A DNA stretch of 64,000 nucleotides from Spongiihabitans sp965206355 (GTDB taxonomy: Bacteria; Pseudomonadota; Gammaproteobacteria; Arenicellales; Poriferihabitantaceae): contig OZ242212.1 of assembly GCA_965206355.1 (NCBI GenBank), positions 992,001-1,056,000 of the forward strand, written 5' to 3'. Both the position numbers and the translations under genes were made by a program. Under the pieces are notes generated by a model, which ran no database searches, was not told the origin of the DNA, and saw nothing but the letters and a program-made list of their open reading frames with translations. This document shows positions 52,895-61,818 of the stretch, one piece after another (position 1 is the first letter of the stretch; each line of letters starts with the position of its first letter).

Positions 52895-53299
52895 ATGATC
52901 AGCAAATTAAACCATATTGCAATTGTCGTGCCTGACCTTGATGCTGCCAGTGCGTTGTATCGGCAACAGTTTGGAGCACAGGTTTCGGAGAAGGTGGATT
53001 TGCCTGCACATGGAGTGACTAGCGTTTTTGTTGATTTGTCAAACACGAAAATTGAATTGCTGCACCCGCTGGGGACTGACTCGCCGATAAGTCGCTTCCT
53101 TGATAATAATCCAGATGGTGGGATGCATCACCTGTGTTATGAAGTTACCAATATAGAGGAGGCGGTGCAAAAGTTACAGGAACAAGGGATGCGAATTTTA
53201 GGGAATGGAAAGCCGACAATTGGCGCTCATAATAGACCGGTGATTTTCCTTCATCCTAAAGATGTTATGGGGACGTTAATCGAACTTGAACAGACATAG
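52895..53299 (+). CDS. mce: Methylmalonyl-CoA epimerase
   Basis: 134-residue vicinal-oxygen-chelate protein that interconverts (S)- and (R)-methylmalonyl-CoA. KLNHIAIVVPDLDAASALYR at the N-terminus carries the first metal His; GGMHHLCYEV near residue 75 and VMGTLIELEQ at the end hold the other ligands. It completes the route PCC - epimerase - mutase and probably once followed meaB directly, before the R-M pair intervened. Confidence 0.95.
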   Translation: MISKLNHIAIVVPDLDAASALYRQQFGAQVSEKVDLPAHGVTSVFVDLSNTKIELLHPLGTDSPISRFLDNNPDGGMHHLCYEVTNIEEAVQKLQEQGMRILGNGKPTIGAHNRPVIFLHPKDVMGTLIELEQT

Positions 53300-53354
53300 C
53301 ATGTCGCTATTAAAGGTCGTTATAGTCTGGGTCGTTTGATTTTGGGGGGTGTGG

Positions 53355-54083
53355 GTGACAGATAAAGATCAACTGTTTGCACGGGCACTGCCTTATGTTG
53401 TTGATTTTAAGTTTGATGAACCAGTGTCTCAAGTTTTCTCTGATATGATTCGCCGTTCGGTACCCGGTTATGAAAGCATTATTGAACTGACCGCGGTAAT
53501 CGCAGAAAAACATGCCCAGCCTGCTACCCACATTTATGATTTAGGATGCTCGCATGGAGCGTCAATGTTGTCCATGTATTCCAGAATAAATCGACAATCT
53601 ATACGGTTTATTGGTGTTGATAATTCTGCGGCAATGTTGGAGAAATGCCGACAGAATTTGCAACCAATTATTCCCCGTCATCAATTCCAATTGATTGAGG
53701 GAAAAGTGGAAGATATAGCGATTGACAATGCCTGTGTTGTGGCGATGAATTTTACCTTGCAATTCATTGAGCCGACAATACGCGACCAACTGGTTGCGCG
53801 TATCTACCAAGGGCTACTTCCTGACGGGGTATTTATCGTTTCCGAAAAAACTACTTTTAGCGACCGCGAGGAATCTGTATTGCAACAACAACTGCATGAG
53901 CAATTCAAGATGTCCAACGGTTACAGCGAATTGGAAATTAGTCAAAAACGTGCTGCGCTGGAGAATGTGATGGTGCTTGATGACCGGGAACAACAGCTGA
54001 AGCGTATTAGGCAAGCTGGATTCAACCACGCCGTGCAGTGGTTTCAAAGTTTTAATTTCGCTTCCTTTATCGGTATTAAATAG
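53355..54083 (+). CDS. cmoA: CmoA, carboxy-S-adenosylmethionine synthase
   Basis: 242 residues, making Cx-SAM from SAM and prephenate for tRNA wobble uridine (cmo5U) modification. FKFDEPVSQVFSDMIRRSVP near residue 20, the SAM loop YDLGCSHGASMLSM near residue 62 and NGYSELEISQKRAALENVM near residue 190 match CmoA closely. Two GTG codons (53349 and 53355) are possible starts after a G-rich ribosome binding site. cmoB follows after 6 bp. Prephenate comes from the chorismate pathway (aroC is nearby). Confidence 0.95.
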   Translation: MTDKDQLFARALPYVVDFKFDEPVSQVFSDMIRRSVPGYESIIELTAVIAEKHAQPATHIYDLGCSHGASMLSMYSRINRQSIRFIGVDNSAAMLEKCRQNLQPIIPRHQFQLIEGKVEDIAIDNACVVAMNFTLQFIEPTIRDQLVARIYQGLLPDGVFIVSEKTTFSDREESVLQQQLHEQFKMSNGYSELEISQKRAALENVMVLDDREQQLKRIRQAGFNHAVQWFQSFNFASFIGIK

Positions 54084-54089
54084 GAAAAT

Positions 54090-55079
54090 ATGTTGCAAGA
54101 AATACTAAGTGTACAATTACGCAACTCGCCTCTTGAGGCCGTTACTGATGCATTAATCAAGGCAACCATATCGGCGGTTAAACAGCGTCGCCACGGTGAT
54201 CATGATAAATGGCTGGATATTATTGATGCGCTACCTGAAGCCCATCCATCGGTTGTTGAACTCGATCAGGCTATTGTTAAAATTGGTCGGTGCGAAGATA
54301 TGGATGCGAATGCGCTACTGCGACTCAAACAGTTATTGCTGGCACTTCATCCCTGGCGTAAAGGACCGTTTAATATGTTTGGTGTCTTCATTGACAGTGA
54401 ATGGCAATCGAATGTCAAGTGGAGTCGGCTGGAACAGGCAATCTGTCCACTGCAAGATCGGCTGGTGTTGGATGTCGGTTGTGGCAATGGCTATTATATG
54501 TTGCGAATGCTCGGCGCGGGAGCGAAATATGTACTCGGTGTTGAACCCTCTCAATTATTTATCGCACAATATCATGCCCTGAGAAAATACTTGCCCGAAG
54601 TAGCAGGCACAATGTTACCGTTGCGTTGTCAAGAAATTCCATTTGACGCGCTCGCAGAACAGGGCATCACTTTTGATACGGTGTTTTCTATGGGGATTTT
54701 GTCGCACCGTAAACAACCGCGGGCGCATTTAGCAGAATTGGCACGCTGTTTGAAAGCGGGGGGAGAGTTGGTTATGGAAACCCTGATTATCAGTGGTGGT
54801 GTAGAGGATGTGCTGGTGCCGAAAAGCCGTTATGCGAAAATGCCTAATGTCTGGCATATTCCTTCGGCATTAAAATTACAGGCGATGTTACACGTAGCAG
54901 GGTTTGAGAAAATAACGACTATTGACCTCAGCGCAACCAACACAGACGAGCAACGGCAAACCAAATGGATGACTTTTGAATCATTGTCCGATTTTCTCGA
55001 TTCAGATAATCAATCGAAAACCATTGAAGGCTATCCAGCACCACAACGAGGCATTTTTATTTGCAAACGACCTGAATAG
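54090..55079 (+). CDS. cmoB: CmoB, tRNA U34 carboxymethyltransferase
   Basis: 329 residues. It transfers the carboxymethyl group from Cx-SAM to 5-hydroxyuridine-34. LHPWRKGPFNMFGVFIDSEW near residue 85, the SAM site LDVGCGNGYYMLRMLGAGA near residue 127, GVEPSQLF near residue 150 and FSMGILSHRKQP near residue 200 identify it. KMPNVWHIPS lies near residue 250. Normal length, in operon with cmoA. Confidence 0.96.
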   Translation: MLQEILSVQLRNSPLEAVTDALIKATISAVKQRRHGDHDKWLDIIDALPEAHPSVVELDQAIVKIGRCEDMDANALLRLKQLLLALHPWRKGPFNMFGVFIDSEWQSNVKWSRLEQAICPLQDRLVLDVGCGNGYYMLRMLGAGAKYVLGVEPSQLFIAQYHALRKYLPEVAGTMLPLRCQEIPFDALAEQGITFDTVFSMGILSHRKQPRAHLAELARCLKAGGELVMETLIISGGVEDVLVPKSRYAKMPNVWHIPSALKLQAMLHVAGFEKITTIDLSATNTDEQRQTKWMTFESLSDFLDSDNQSKTIEGYPAPQRGIFICKRPE

Positions 55080-55088
55080 CGATGTATT

Positions 55089-55817
55089 TTGTCGTATCTC
55101 TGGATTATAGCCCTTGAACTGGCTTCAACCACAGATGAGATTGGCGGTACCGATTTGAAAGAATACCCGTCCGTACCAAATGTTGCCGTTTCAATGGTCG
55201 TGTCATATCGAATCGGAGACCGGCGAATTGCTACATCGGGAATTTTTCGATACCAGCGGCATCCCGCCTATGCGAGGATTTATTGAATCGTTGTTACAGA
55301 CAGCTGGTAAAAATAGTCCGATATTCGTTTACAGTGCCTTTGAGAAAAGTCGTTGATTGATTGTTGATTTATTGCCATTAACAAAACGGTATTATTGAGA
55401 CCTTTGCACGAAAGCCATTTCATCTGCATGCTGCGTTAAAATCGTACTCAATCGGTCATTTATAAGCATAAACTCCCTCATTCCGTGCGTTTTTGCCTTG
55501 CCTACAAGCGAAATCATCTTCCGTGCAAAGGTCTCTTATTATCATTCCGATATGTGTGGATCATGGTCGCTTAAAGCAGTCCTTCCGAGCATTGTCCCTC
55601 ATTTTGATTATAGTGATCTTGGCGAAATTCAGGATGGCGGTGCGGCAGAAACCGCTTATCAGGGGTGCATTTATTCCGACACCGTCCACAGCGCAAGCAG
55701 TCGCTGACTGCTGACTTACTTGAGTATTGCAAACGTGATACTGAAGCGTTGGTTGTGCTGACGAGATTTCTGTCCACTGCTAAACAAAATAAAGTGCAGG
55801 GTTGGAAAACGGAGTGA
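55089..55817 (+). pseudogene. Broken DUF2779 protein gene interrupted by MITE copy 6
   Basis: Pieces of one protein are spread over several frames: NTRPYQMLPFQWSCHIESET, LLHREFFDTSGIPPMRGFIE, SPIFVYSAFEKSR-stop, IVDLLPLTKRYY, then the MITE, then YHSDMCGSWSLKAVLPSIVP, EIQDGGAAETAY, and in another frame YCKRDTEALVVLTRF. These are conserved segments of the DUF2779 nuclease-like domain. Nonsense codons, a deletion after FEKSR and the insertion make it dead. The N-terminal half is absent; the trace starts about 10 bp after cmoB. Confidence 0.7.
55397..55535 (+). mobile_element. 139-bp MITE-like element, copy 6
   Basis: Standard ends with a perfect 5-bp duplication TTATT on both sides, inserted in the DUF2779 pseudogene between KRYY and YHSDM codons. 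Removing element and duplication rejoins the two halves. Confidence 0.95.
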
Positions 55818-55821
55818 AAAA

Positions 55822-56004
55822 ATGCGTAAAGCCACTGATACCACGTTCCGTTATTTAGCATTATTGCAAATGCTGCCAGTTGAACCAAATAGCTTGAGTA
55901 CGGAGGCAATACGCCAAGAGTTGCTTAAACAAGACATTGAATTTGATGTTGATATTTGCACGATACAACGTGATCTGGAGAAACTATCCGGACCGTTCTC
56001 ATAG
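55822..56004 (+). pseudogene. N-terminal fragment of a WYL-type transcriptional regulator
   Basis: 60 codons reading MRKATDTTFRYLALLQMLPV, then a winged-helix segment ending DICTIQRDLEKLSGPFS and a stop. It matches the HTH start of WYL-domain regulators, which normally continue for 250 more residues. The sensor domain is missing. It follows the DUF2779 remnant by four bases. Confidence 0.65.
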
Positions 56005-56034
56005 CCTACAAAGAATAAGGTGTCAACCCAAAGC

Positions 56035-56118
56035 TCAAATGTCCTCTTTTCTCTTACTGCTGATTACCTTAATTTTCGCACCTTCTGCTATCTGCTCCTG
56101 ATTTTCCATGAGTGTCAT
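56035..56118 (-). CDS. Possible 27-residue peptide with a strong ribosome binding site
   Basis: On the minus strand AAGGAGG lies eight bases before an ATG at 56116-56118. The 27-codon frame begins MTLMENQEQIAEGAKIKVIS and is highly charged. It is on the opposite strand to aroC, in the 218-bp gap after the WYL fragment. No family is known to me; it may be the start of a lost gene. Confidence 0.3.
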   Translation of the reverse strand: MTLMENQEQIAEGAKIKVISSKRKEDI

Positions 56119-56222
56119 TAGATTGTCCTCCTTGATTGTCCTTGTGGGTGTTTCCGATTTTCTGCTGTGTTTTATAATGGGAATTGAGGTTACAATCGGA
56201 TTTTTAATTTTTGAATTTCATC

Positions 56223-57299
56223 GTGTCTGGTAACAGTTTCGGAAAATTATTTACACTAACGACTTTTGGTGAAAGTCATGGTGCTGCTCTGGGTGGTATT
56301 GTTGATGGTTGCCCGCCGGGATTGGCGTTGTCTGAAGCATATCTACAGGTTGATCTGGATCGCAGAAAACCGGGTAAATCAAAATATACCAGCCAGCGCA
56401 AAGAAGCTGATCAAGTGGAGATTCTTTCCGGGGTTTTCGACGGCAAAACGACTGGCACACCGATTGGCTTGCTTATCCGCAATCAGGATCAACGGTCCCG
56501 TGATTACGATAAAATCAAGGATAGATTTCGCCCCGGTCATGCGGATTTTACCTATACCAAAAAATATGGATTTCGCGACTATCGTGGCGGTGGCCGTTCT
56601 TCGGCACGCGAGACCACGATGCGAGTCGCGGCAGGCGGGATTGCAAGAAAGTATTTGCATAGCCACTATGGTGTGGAGATTCGTGGTTGTGTTTATCAAA
56701 TTGGTGATATAAAAATTGATCTTAAAGACTGGAATGAGGTCAATCAAAACCCGTTTTTCGTCGCCGACAAAGCGGCTGTGGACAAACTGGAGAAGTTAAT
56801 CACGCAAGTCAGGAAAGCCGGAGATTCTATTGGTGCAGGCATATTGGTTGAGGCATCAGGATTACCGGTTGGCTGGGGAGAGCCGGTATTTGATCGACTA
56901 GATGCCGATATTGCCAAGGCGATGATGAGCATCAATGCCGCCAAGGGCGTTGAAATTGGGGCTGGATTTGATGCCATCACTCAGCGCGGATCAGAACATC
57001 GAGATGAAATAAGCCCAGATGGGTTTAAGTCCAATAATGCTGGTGGCGTACTTGGTGGCATTTCCAGCGGACAGGATATCCGCGTCAAGGTCGCTTTTAA
57101 ACCGACATCAAGTATTCAGGTTGTTGCTGATACGGTCAATATCGACAATGAAGTGGTTGATGTGGTGACTACCGGGCGGCACGATCCCTGTGTCGGTATT
57201 CGTGCTGTACCGATTGCTGAAGCCATGCTAGCATTGCTGTTGATTGACCACGCTTTGCGGGATCGCGCCCAAAATCCGCACACGATCGCAGCCAGATAG
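56223..57299 (+). CDS. aroC: Chorismate synthase
   Basis: 358-residue FMN-dependent enzyme making chorismate from EPSP. GNSFGKLFTLTTFGESHGAA at the N-terminus, DLDRRKPGKSKYTSQRKEAD near residue 45, the three family signatures including YGFRDYRGGGRSSARETTMR near residue 115, and GAGFDAITQRGSEHRDE near residue 240 are all present. GTG at 56223 gives the usual MSGN start; TTG at 56211 would add four residues. It converges on glcB, 19 bp apart. Confidence 0.97.
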   Translation: MSGNSFGKLFTLTTFGESHGAALGGIVDGCPPGLALSEAYLQVDLDRRKPGKSKYTSQRKEADQVEILSGVFDGKTTGTPIGLLIRNQDQRSRDYDKIKDRFRPGHADFTYTKKYGFRDYRGGGRSSARETTMRVAAGGIARKYLHSHYGVEIRGCVYQIGDIKIDLKDWNEVNQNPFFVADKAAVDKLEKLITQVRKAGDSIGAGILVEASGLPVGWGEPVFDRLDADIAKAMMSINAAKGVEIGAGFDAITQRGSEHRDEISPDGFKSNNAGGVLGGISSGQDIRVKVAFKPTSSIQVVADTVNIDNEVVDVVTTGRHDPCVGIRAVPIAEAMLALLLIDHALRDRAQNPHTIAAR

Positions 57300-57318
57300 T
57301 AAACCGACCCGCCCGTGA

Positions 57319-59499
57319 TTACTGCTTCAGTGCTTTGACCCGTTTTCGGTGGCGGTGCAAAACCGGCTCTGTGTAACCGTTCGCCGCTTCCCGACCAGTA
57401 AATACCAGCTCTAATGCTGCCTGAAAGGCAATATTGTTATCCAAGTCATCCGTCATTGCCTGATACATTGGGTCGGTCAAATTCTGCCAATCCACCACAC
57501 CTGCCATCTTTTCAAATACCTTTCGCACTTGTTTTTCGGTGGTTAATCCGTGATGCAACCAATTGGCAAGATGCTGACTCGATATTCTCAATGTTGCCCG
57601 ATCTTCCATGAGTGCCACATTGTTTATATCAGCGACTTTGGAGCAACCGATACCCTGATCAATCCATTTCACCACATAGCCAAGAATACTCTGCGCGTTG
57701 TTTTCCAGTTCTTTTACCAGATCACTATGGTGGAGATGACGTGAGCCGAGTAGCGGGATGGTCAGAATGTCATTTATATTTGCCCGCAGACAGCTTTTAA
57801 GCTCATGCTGGCGCGTGCCAACACTCACCTGATGGTAATGCATCGCATGTAATGTCGCTGCTATAGGTGACGGCACCCAAGCGGTATTGGCACCAGCGCG
57901 GGGGTGGGCAATTTTTTGTTCCATCATTGCCATCATATCATCGGGTGCTGCCCACATACCTTTGCCGATCTGTCCGTGTCCCGGCATTCCGCTTTCCAAG
58001 CCCACGTCCACATTCCAGTCCTCATAAGCGAGTAGCCAAGGCGACATTTTCATGTCATTTTTCAGAATGACCGCGCCGGCTTCCAGACAACTATGAATCT
58101 CATCACCCGTTCGATCCAGAAAACCGGTATTGATAAATACCACCCGCTCACTGGCGACACGGATACATTCTTTCAAATTGACCGTGGTACGGCGTTCCTC
58201 ATCCATAATACCGATCTTGATGGTATTTCTCGTAAGTGCGAGTGCATCCTCTACCAGCGAAAATAATTCTACTGCGGCAGCAGTTTCCTCGACACCGTGC
58301 ATCTTAGGTTTGACGATATAAACACTACCAGCACGACTATTACGGTATCGCCCCTTGCCGCGCAAATCCAGCATAGCAGCAGTGGCAGTAACCATCGCAT
58401 CTAAAAATGTTTCGGGGATTTCCTTGCCGTTACAGGTAACCGCATCGGTGTACATATGGGTACCGACATTACGCATGAACATCACGCTACGACCATGCAA
58501 GGTGAAGGGTTTGCCGTCAGGTGCGATATATTCCTGATCCGGCTCCAATTCCCGCTCCAGCGTCTCTCCGGATTTGCGAATTTTCGCTTTAAGATTGCCT
58601 CGCATTAGTCCCGCCCAGTTTCGGTAAGCACGCACCTTATCCTCAGCATCAACAACAGCAACCGAATCCTCGCAATCTATGATGGTGGTCAGTGCCGCTT
58701 CAATTTTTACATCATAAACATTAGCCAGATCGCCACGCCCAATAAAAAAGCCTTCGCCAATACAGATATTGATATGCAGGTCATTATGCTTTAACAAAAT
58801 GTTGGACGGGGATTGCGGATCGCCGCGATAGCCGACAAAACGTTCTTTCCAACCCAGCCCAACCTCACTGTTATCCCCCATCACTACAACCAAATTTCCC
58901 GACTTCACTTTATACTGCACCGCATAGGCGTGGCTACCCATAGCCAGCGGCACAGCACGATCCAGAAATTCTCGAACATAGCGAATGACCTGAGCACCGC
59001 GCACCGGATTGTATTTGGTGGTTTTCTTGCAGCCTTGCACTTCCAAAATAATATCGGTGCCATACAGTGCATCATATAAACTACCCCATCGCGCATTTGC
59101 CGCATTCAAGACATATCTTGCGTTGTCAGCCGGAACCACTAACTGTGGTGCGGCGATAGTGGCTATTTCCTCATCAACATTTTCAGTCGCAATGGCAAAA
59201 GGCTGCCCGCTCGGCAACAGATAACCTATCTCCTCAAGAAAAGCCTTGTACTGCCCAATATAGGCTTCACCCCCCGCAGATTGCCGGTTGTTTTTATGCC
59301 AGTCATCCAATTTTTTCTGGAAGGTATGACGCTGTTGCAACAGCGTCTTGTTCTTGCCAGCAAGCTGTTTAACGATATGTTCAAGCCCACCCCAAAACTG
59401 CGCACTATCAACACCCGTTCCCGGCAGGATGTCGGTTTCGATCAAGTCATACAGTAACGGATCTATACACAGAGCATTTATTTCAATTTGGTTTGTCAT
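57319..59499 (-). CDS. glcB: Malate synthase G
   Basis: 726-residue monomeric enzyme condensing glyoxylate with acetyl-CoA to malate. AANARWGSLYDALYGTD near residue 125, IIDCEDSVAVVDAEDKVRAY near residue 270, TLHGRSVMFMRNVGTHMYTD near residue 335, the loop KPKMHGVEETAAAVELFSLV and GIMDEERRTTVNLKECIR are conserved, as is WAAPDDMMAMM. The ATG at 59499 gives the normal length. The upstream genes on this strand degrade urate to glyoxylate, so this enzyme returns that carbon to the TCA cycle. Confidence 0.96.
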   Translation of the reverse strand: MTNQIEINALCIDPLLYDLIETDILPGTGVDSAQFWGGLEHIVKQLAGKNKTLLQQRHTFQKKLDDWHKNNRQSAGGEAYIGQYKAFLEEIGYLLPSGQPFAIATENVDEEIATIAAPQLVVPADNARYVLNAANARWGSLYDALYGTDIILEVQGCKKTTKYNPVRGAQVIRYVREFLDRAVPLAMGSHAYAVQYKVKSGNLVVVMGDNSEVGLGWKERFVGYRGDPQSPSNILLKHNDLHINICIGEGFFIGRGDLANVYDVKIEAALTTIIDCEDSVAVVDAEDKVRAYRNWAGLMRGNLKAKIRKSGETLERELEPDQEYIAPDGKPFTLHGRSVMFMRNVGTHMYTDAVTCNGKEIPETFLDAMVTATAAMLDLRGKGRYRNSRAGSVYIVKPKMHGVEETAAAVELFSLVEDALALTRNTIKIGIMDEERRTTVNLKECIRVASERVVFINTGFLDRTGDEIHSCLEAGAVILKNDMKMSPWLLAYEDWNVDVGLESGMPGHGQIGKGMWAAPDDMMAMMEQKIAHPRAGANTAWVPSPIAATLHAMHYHQVSVGTRQHELKSCLRANINDILTIPLLGSRHLHHSDLVKELENNAQSILGYVVKWIDQGIGCSKVADINNVALMEDRATLRISSQHLANWLHHGLTTEKQVRKVFEKMAGVVDWQNLTDPMYQAMTDDLDNNIAFQAALELVFTGREAANGYTEPVLHRHRKRVKALKQ

Positions 59500-59561
59500 A
59501 TTGGTATCTAATATGTTTGGGTTCAGATAGATGTGCCCAGTCACCCCGTCATAATTACACG

Positions 59562-60173
59562 CTATAGTAAACTCATCGCCAGCGTCAATGCAATGCTCCA
59601 CATTATTACGCCGATTATAAAATCAAGTATGCGCCAAGTTGTCGGATTTTGGAAGTAGGGCTGTAACCATTGTCCTCCCAGTGCCAGAATGAAAAACCAG
59701 ATGGAAGATGCGCTGATTGCGCCTGCCCCGAAAACAATCCGGTTACTCGGCACTTCCTGAATCGCAATACTTCCCAACAATATCATGGTATCCAGATAAA
59801 CATGCGGATTAAGTAAACTAAGTGCCAGCATTGAGCAAATTGCGGTTTTCAAACTGACCTTGTCCGCCGCCGCGCCGCGTAAATGCCCCGGAGCCAACAT
59901 CTTCTTGAAAGACAAACCACCATAAACAAACAAAAACAATGCGCCGCCGATGGTGGTCGCGGTGAGCAAATTTGGAAATTGTTGAATGAATTTGCCCATG
60001 CCCATAATCCCTGCAACAATCAGCACAGCGTCAATCACTCCCCCGATTAAAGCGATAACCCAATGATGGTTGCGGCATATTCCGCGCGTCAAGACATAAG
60101 CATTTTGTGCGCCAATCGCAACTATCAAAGCAAAGCTGACGCCGAATCCTTTTGCAAATACGGTGATGCTCAT
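59562..60173 (-). CDS. LysE/ArgO family amino acid exporter
   Basis: 203-residue membrane protein with six predicted helices. The N-terminal FGVSFALIVAIGAQNAYVLT is the LysE signature, and LLNPHVYLDTMILLGSIA near residue 125 is diagnostic. It resembles ArgO/LysE exporters of basic amino acids. It lies between allA and glcB on the same strand with gaps of 125 and 62 bp; a role in nitrogen release during purine breakdown is only a guess. Confidence 0.9.
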   Translation of the reverse strand: MSITVFAKGFGVSFALIVAIGAQNAYVLTRGICRNHHWVIALIGGVIDAVLIVAGIMGMGKFIQQFPNLLTATTIGGALFLFVYGGLSFKKMLAPGHLRGAAADKVSLKTAICSMLALSLLNPHVYLDTMILLGSIAIQEVPSNRIVFGAGAISASSIWFFILALGGQWLQPYFQNPTTWRILDFIIGVIMWSIALTLAMSLL

Positions 60174-60298
60174 ATCGGGAAATAGCGATTGCTAGCGATC
60201 CATACCGAGCCAATGAAAATCGTTCGGCGATATAATTGCCACCAGAACATGATATTTTGCAATCGCCTTATTGCGGTTGTTGACAGCCTTCAAACTGT

Positions 60299-60811
60299 CT
60301 AACCATCACCGATCCAGACCTCGCCCTCTACGGCAATTTCTTCCAGGTTGTTCCCTGCTCCAGCACGGTCGATAACGATAAAATCCTGCGTGTGGTTAAG
60401 CACAATCTGAAAATGATGCCAGGTGTTTTTATTGAGGTTTATGCCCTGACTACCATTGCTTATAAATAACGTCAAATCGTCAAATTGCAATCCATGTCGT
60501 TTTCGCTCAACTTCTCGTCCAACCAGAACTAAAAACGGCTGATCAGTCATCGGCATAAAGCCCTGACTGCCTAAAGGATGCCGCTCCATCACTTCGACTT
60601 TATGTGGTAACGGTATCGGCGAGGTGCGAAACAGACTGATAATCGGGCGACCGTCATGGACATTCGTATCTATATCGAGCAAGTCATGGAATCGTGTTGT
60701 CAGTCCCTGATTGATGGATAGTTGTTTTGCTTTGTCTAATTCAATCACCTGCCCGAATGCTTTGAAGCCTTGCGCAGTCAGCGGAATAGGTTTTAGAATC
60801 GGTTGCGGCAT
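60299..60811 (-). CDS. allA: Ureidoglycolate lyase
   Basis: 170-residue cupin-like enzyme splitting ureidoglycolate to glyoxylate and urea. FKAFGQVIELD near residue 17, FRTSPIPLPHKVEVMERHPL near residue 62, GSQGFMPMTDQPFLVLV near residue 82 and TWHHFQIVLN near residue 130 match AllA. It lies 11 bp downstream of the allantoicase gene and acts on its product. Confidence 0.95.
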   Translation of the reverse strand: MPQPILKPIPLTAQGFKAFGQVIELDKAKQLSINQGLTTRFHDLLDIDTNVHDGRPIISLFRTSPIPLPHKVEVMERHPLGSQGFMPMTDQPFLVLVGREVERKRHGLQFDDLTLFISNGSQGINLNKNTWHHFQIVLNHTQDFIVIDRAGAGNNLEEIAVEGEVWIGDG

Positions 60812-60822
60812 TTATAGTTCAG

Positions 60823-61818
60823 CTATAGTTCAGCCCACACGCGCAAGCGGCTGACCCCACCATCTGGATAGATATTAAAACGAATGTGGGTAACCGCACT
60901 GGTGTTGATTATCTGCCCAATAAATTCATGTTCTTTATCGGCTTCCAGTTTTACCTGCGGTAGTAAATCCTGCCAAGTCTGGCTGTCGCAATCAACAGAA
61001 TCAAGATTGAGACGATCAAGATGAGCGCCCTGAATACTGCATCGGTCTGGATAATTGCCCTTAAAAAAAGCGGTGTCCACCTCAACGCGTTTGACCGTTC
61101 CCGCGCGCGCTAAAGCAATCACCACCCAGTCGCTACCCAAGTGCCGACGGCGACGTGTTTCCCAGCCATCGCCCATGTTCACACCGCGACCCGGCGCGAG
61201 TAAATTGCGCATAGTGCCGAAATGTTCATTGTTACAAGCGAGTGCCACGCCACCGTTCAATGCCGCGGCAATATCCACCAGCTCACCTTGCGGAATCTTG
61301 TTCCAGTTTACCTTAGGTTGTGCATAAACCCGTAATCTGGCAATACCTCCGTCAGGATAAATGTTGATACGAACATGGGTATAGCTGTCGGCATCGTTGA
61401 CCTCATATTGATGCTGACTATCGCCCTCAAGCACGCTGTGCGGGATGAGTTCTTTCCATTCAGTGGTTGCATTCGGGTCAGCATCTTCCAGCATACAGAC
61501 ATCTATGGATGCTGCGGGAGCGTAATTGCCGGTAAAGTGGGTGGTGTCAATCTCAATGCCGTGAATTATTCCGGGTCTTGCTAATTTGACGATGCACCAA
61601 TCATGCCCGGTCGCCCGTTTTCTTCTCGATTCCCATCCATCCATCCATTTACCATTGTCATCATATTTGTTTTCGACAAAAATCGGTGGCTGCTCTTGCA
61701 ACATACGCCCCATTGCCGCGAAAAAATCATCGCTACAAGAGAGCGCAACAGCCCCTAATTTTGCAGATGCCAAATTAACCCAACGTCGGGTAAACCGATT
61801 CGGGGTAAAGTTATTCAT
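60823..61818 (-). CDS. alc: Allantoicase
   Basis: 331-residue enzyme hydrolysing allantoate to ureidoglycolate and urea. Two homologous jelly-roll halves are visible: GWESRRKRATGHDWCIVKLA near residue 60 and GWETRRRRHLGSDWVVIALA near residue 220, each followed by an IDTTHFTGNYAP or VDTAFFKGNYPD segment and a RINIYPDGGIARLRVYA or RFNIYPDGGVSRLRVWA end. It overlaps puuE by 8 bp. Confidence 0.96.
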   Translation of the reverse strand: MNNFTPNRFTRRWVNLASAKLGAVALSCSDDFFAAMGRMLQEQPPIFVENKYDDNGKWMDGWESRRKRATGHDWCIVKLARPGIIHGIEIDTTHFTGNYAPAASIDVCMLEDADPNATTEWKELIPHSVLEGDSQHQYEVNDADSYTHVRINIYPDGGIARLRVYAQPKVNWNKIPQGELVDIAAALNGGVALACNNEHFGTMRNLLAPGRGVNMGDGWETRRRRHLGSDWVVIALARAGTVKRVEVDTAFFKGNYPDRCSIQGAHLDRLNLDSVDCDSQTWQDLLPQVKLEADKEHEFIGQIINTSAVTHIRFNIYPDGGVSRLRVWAEL

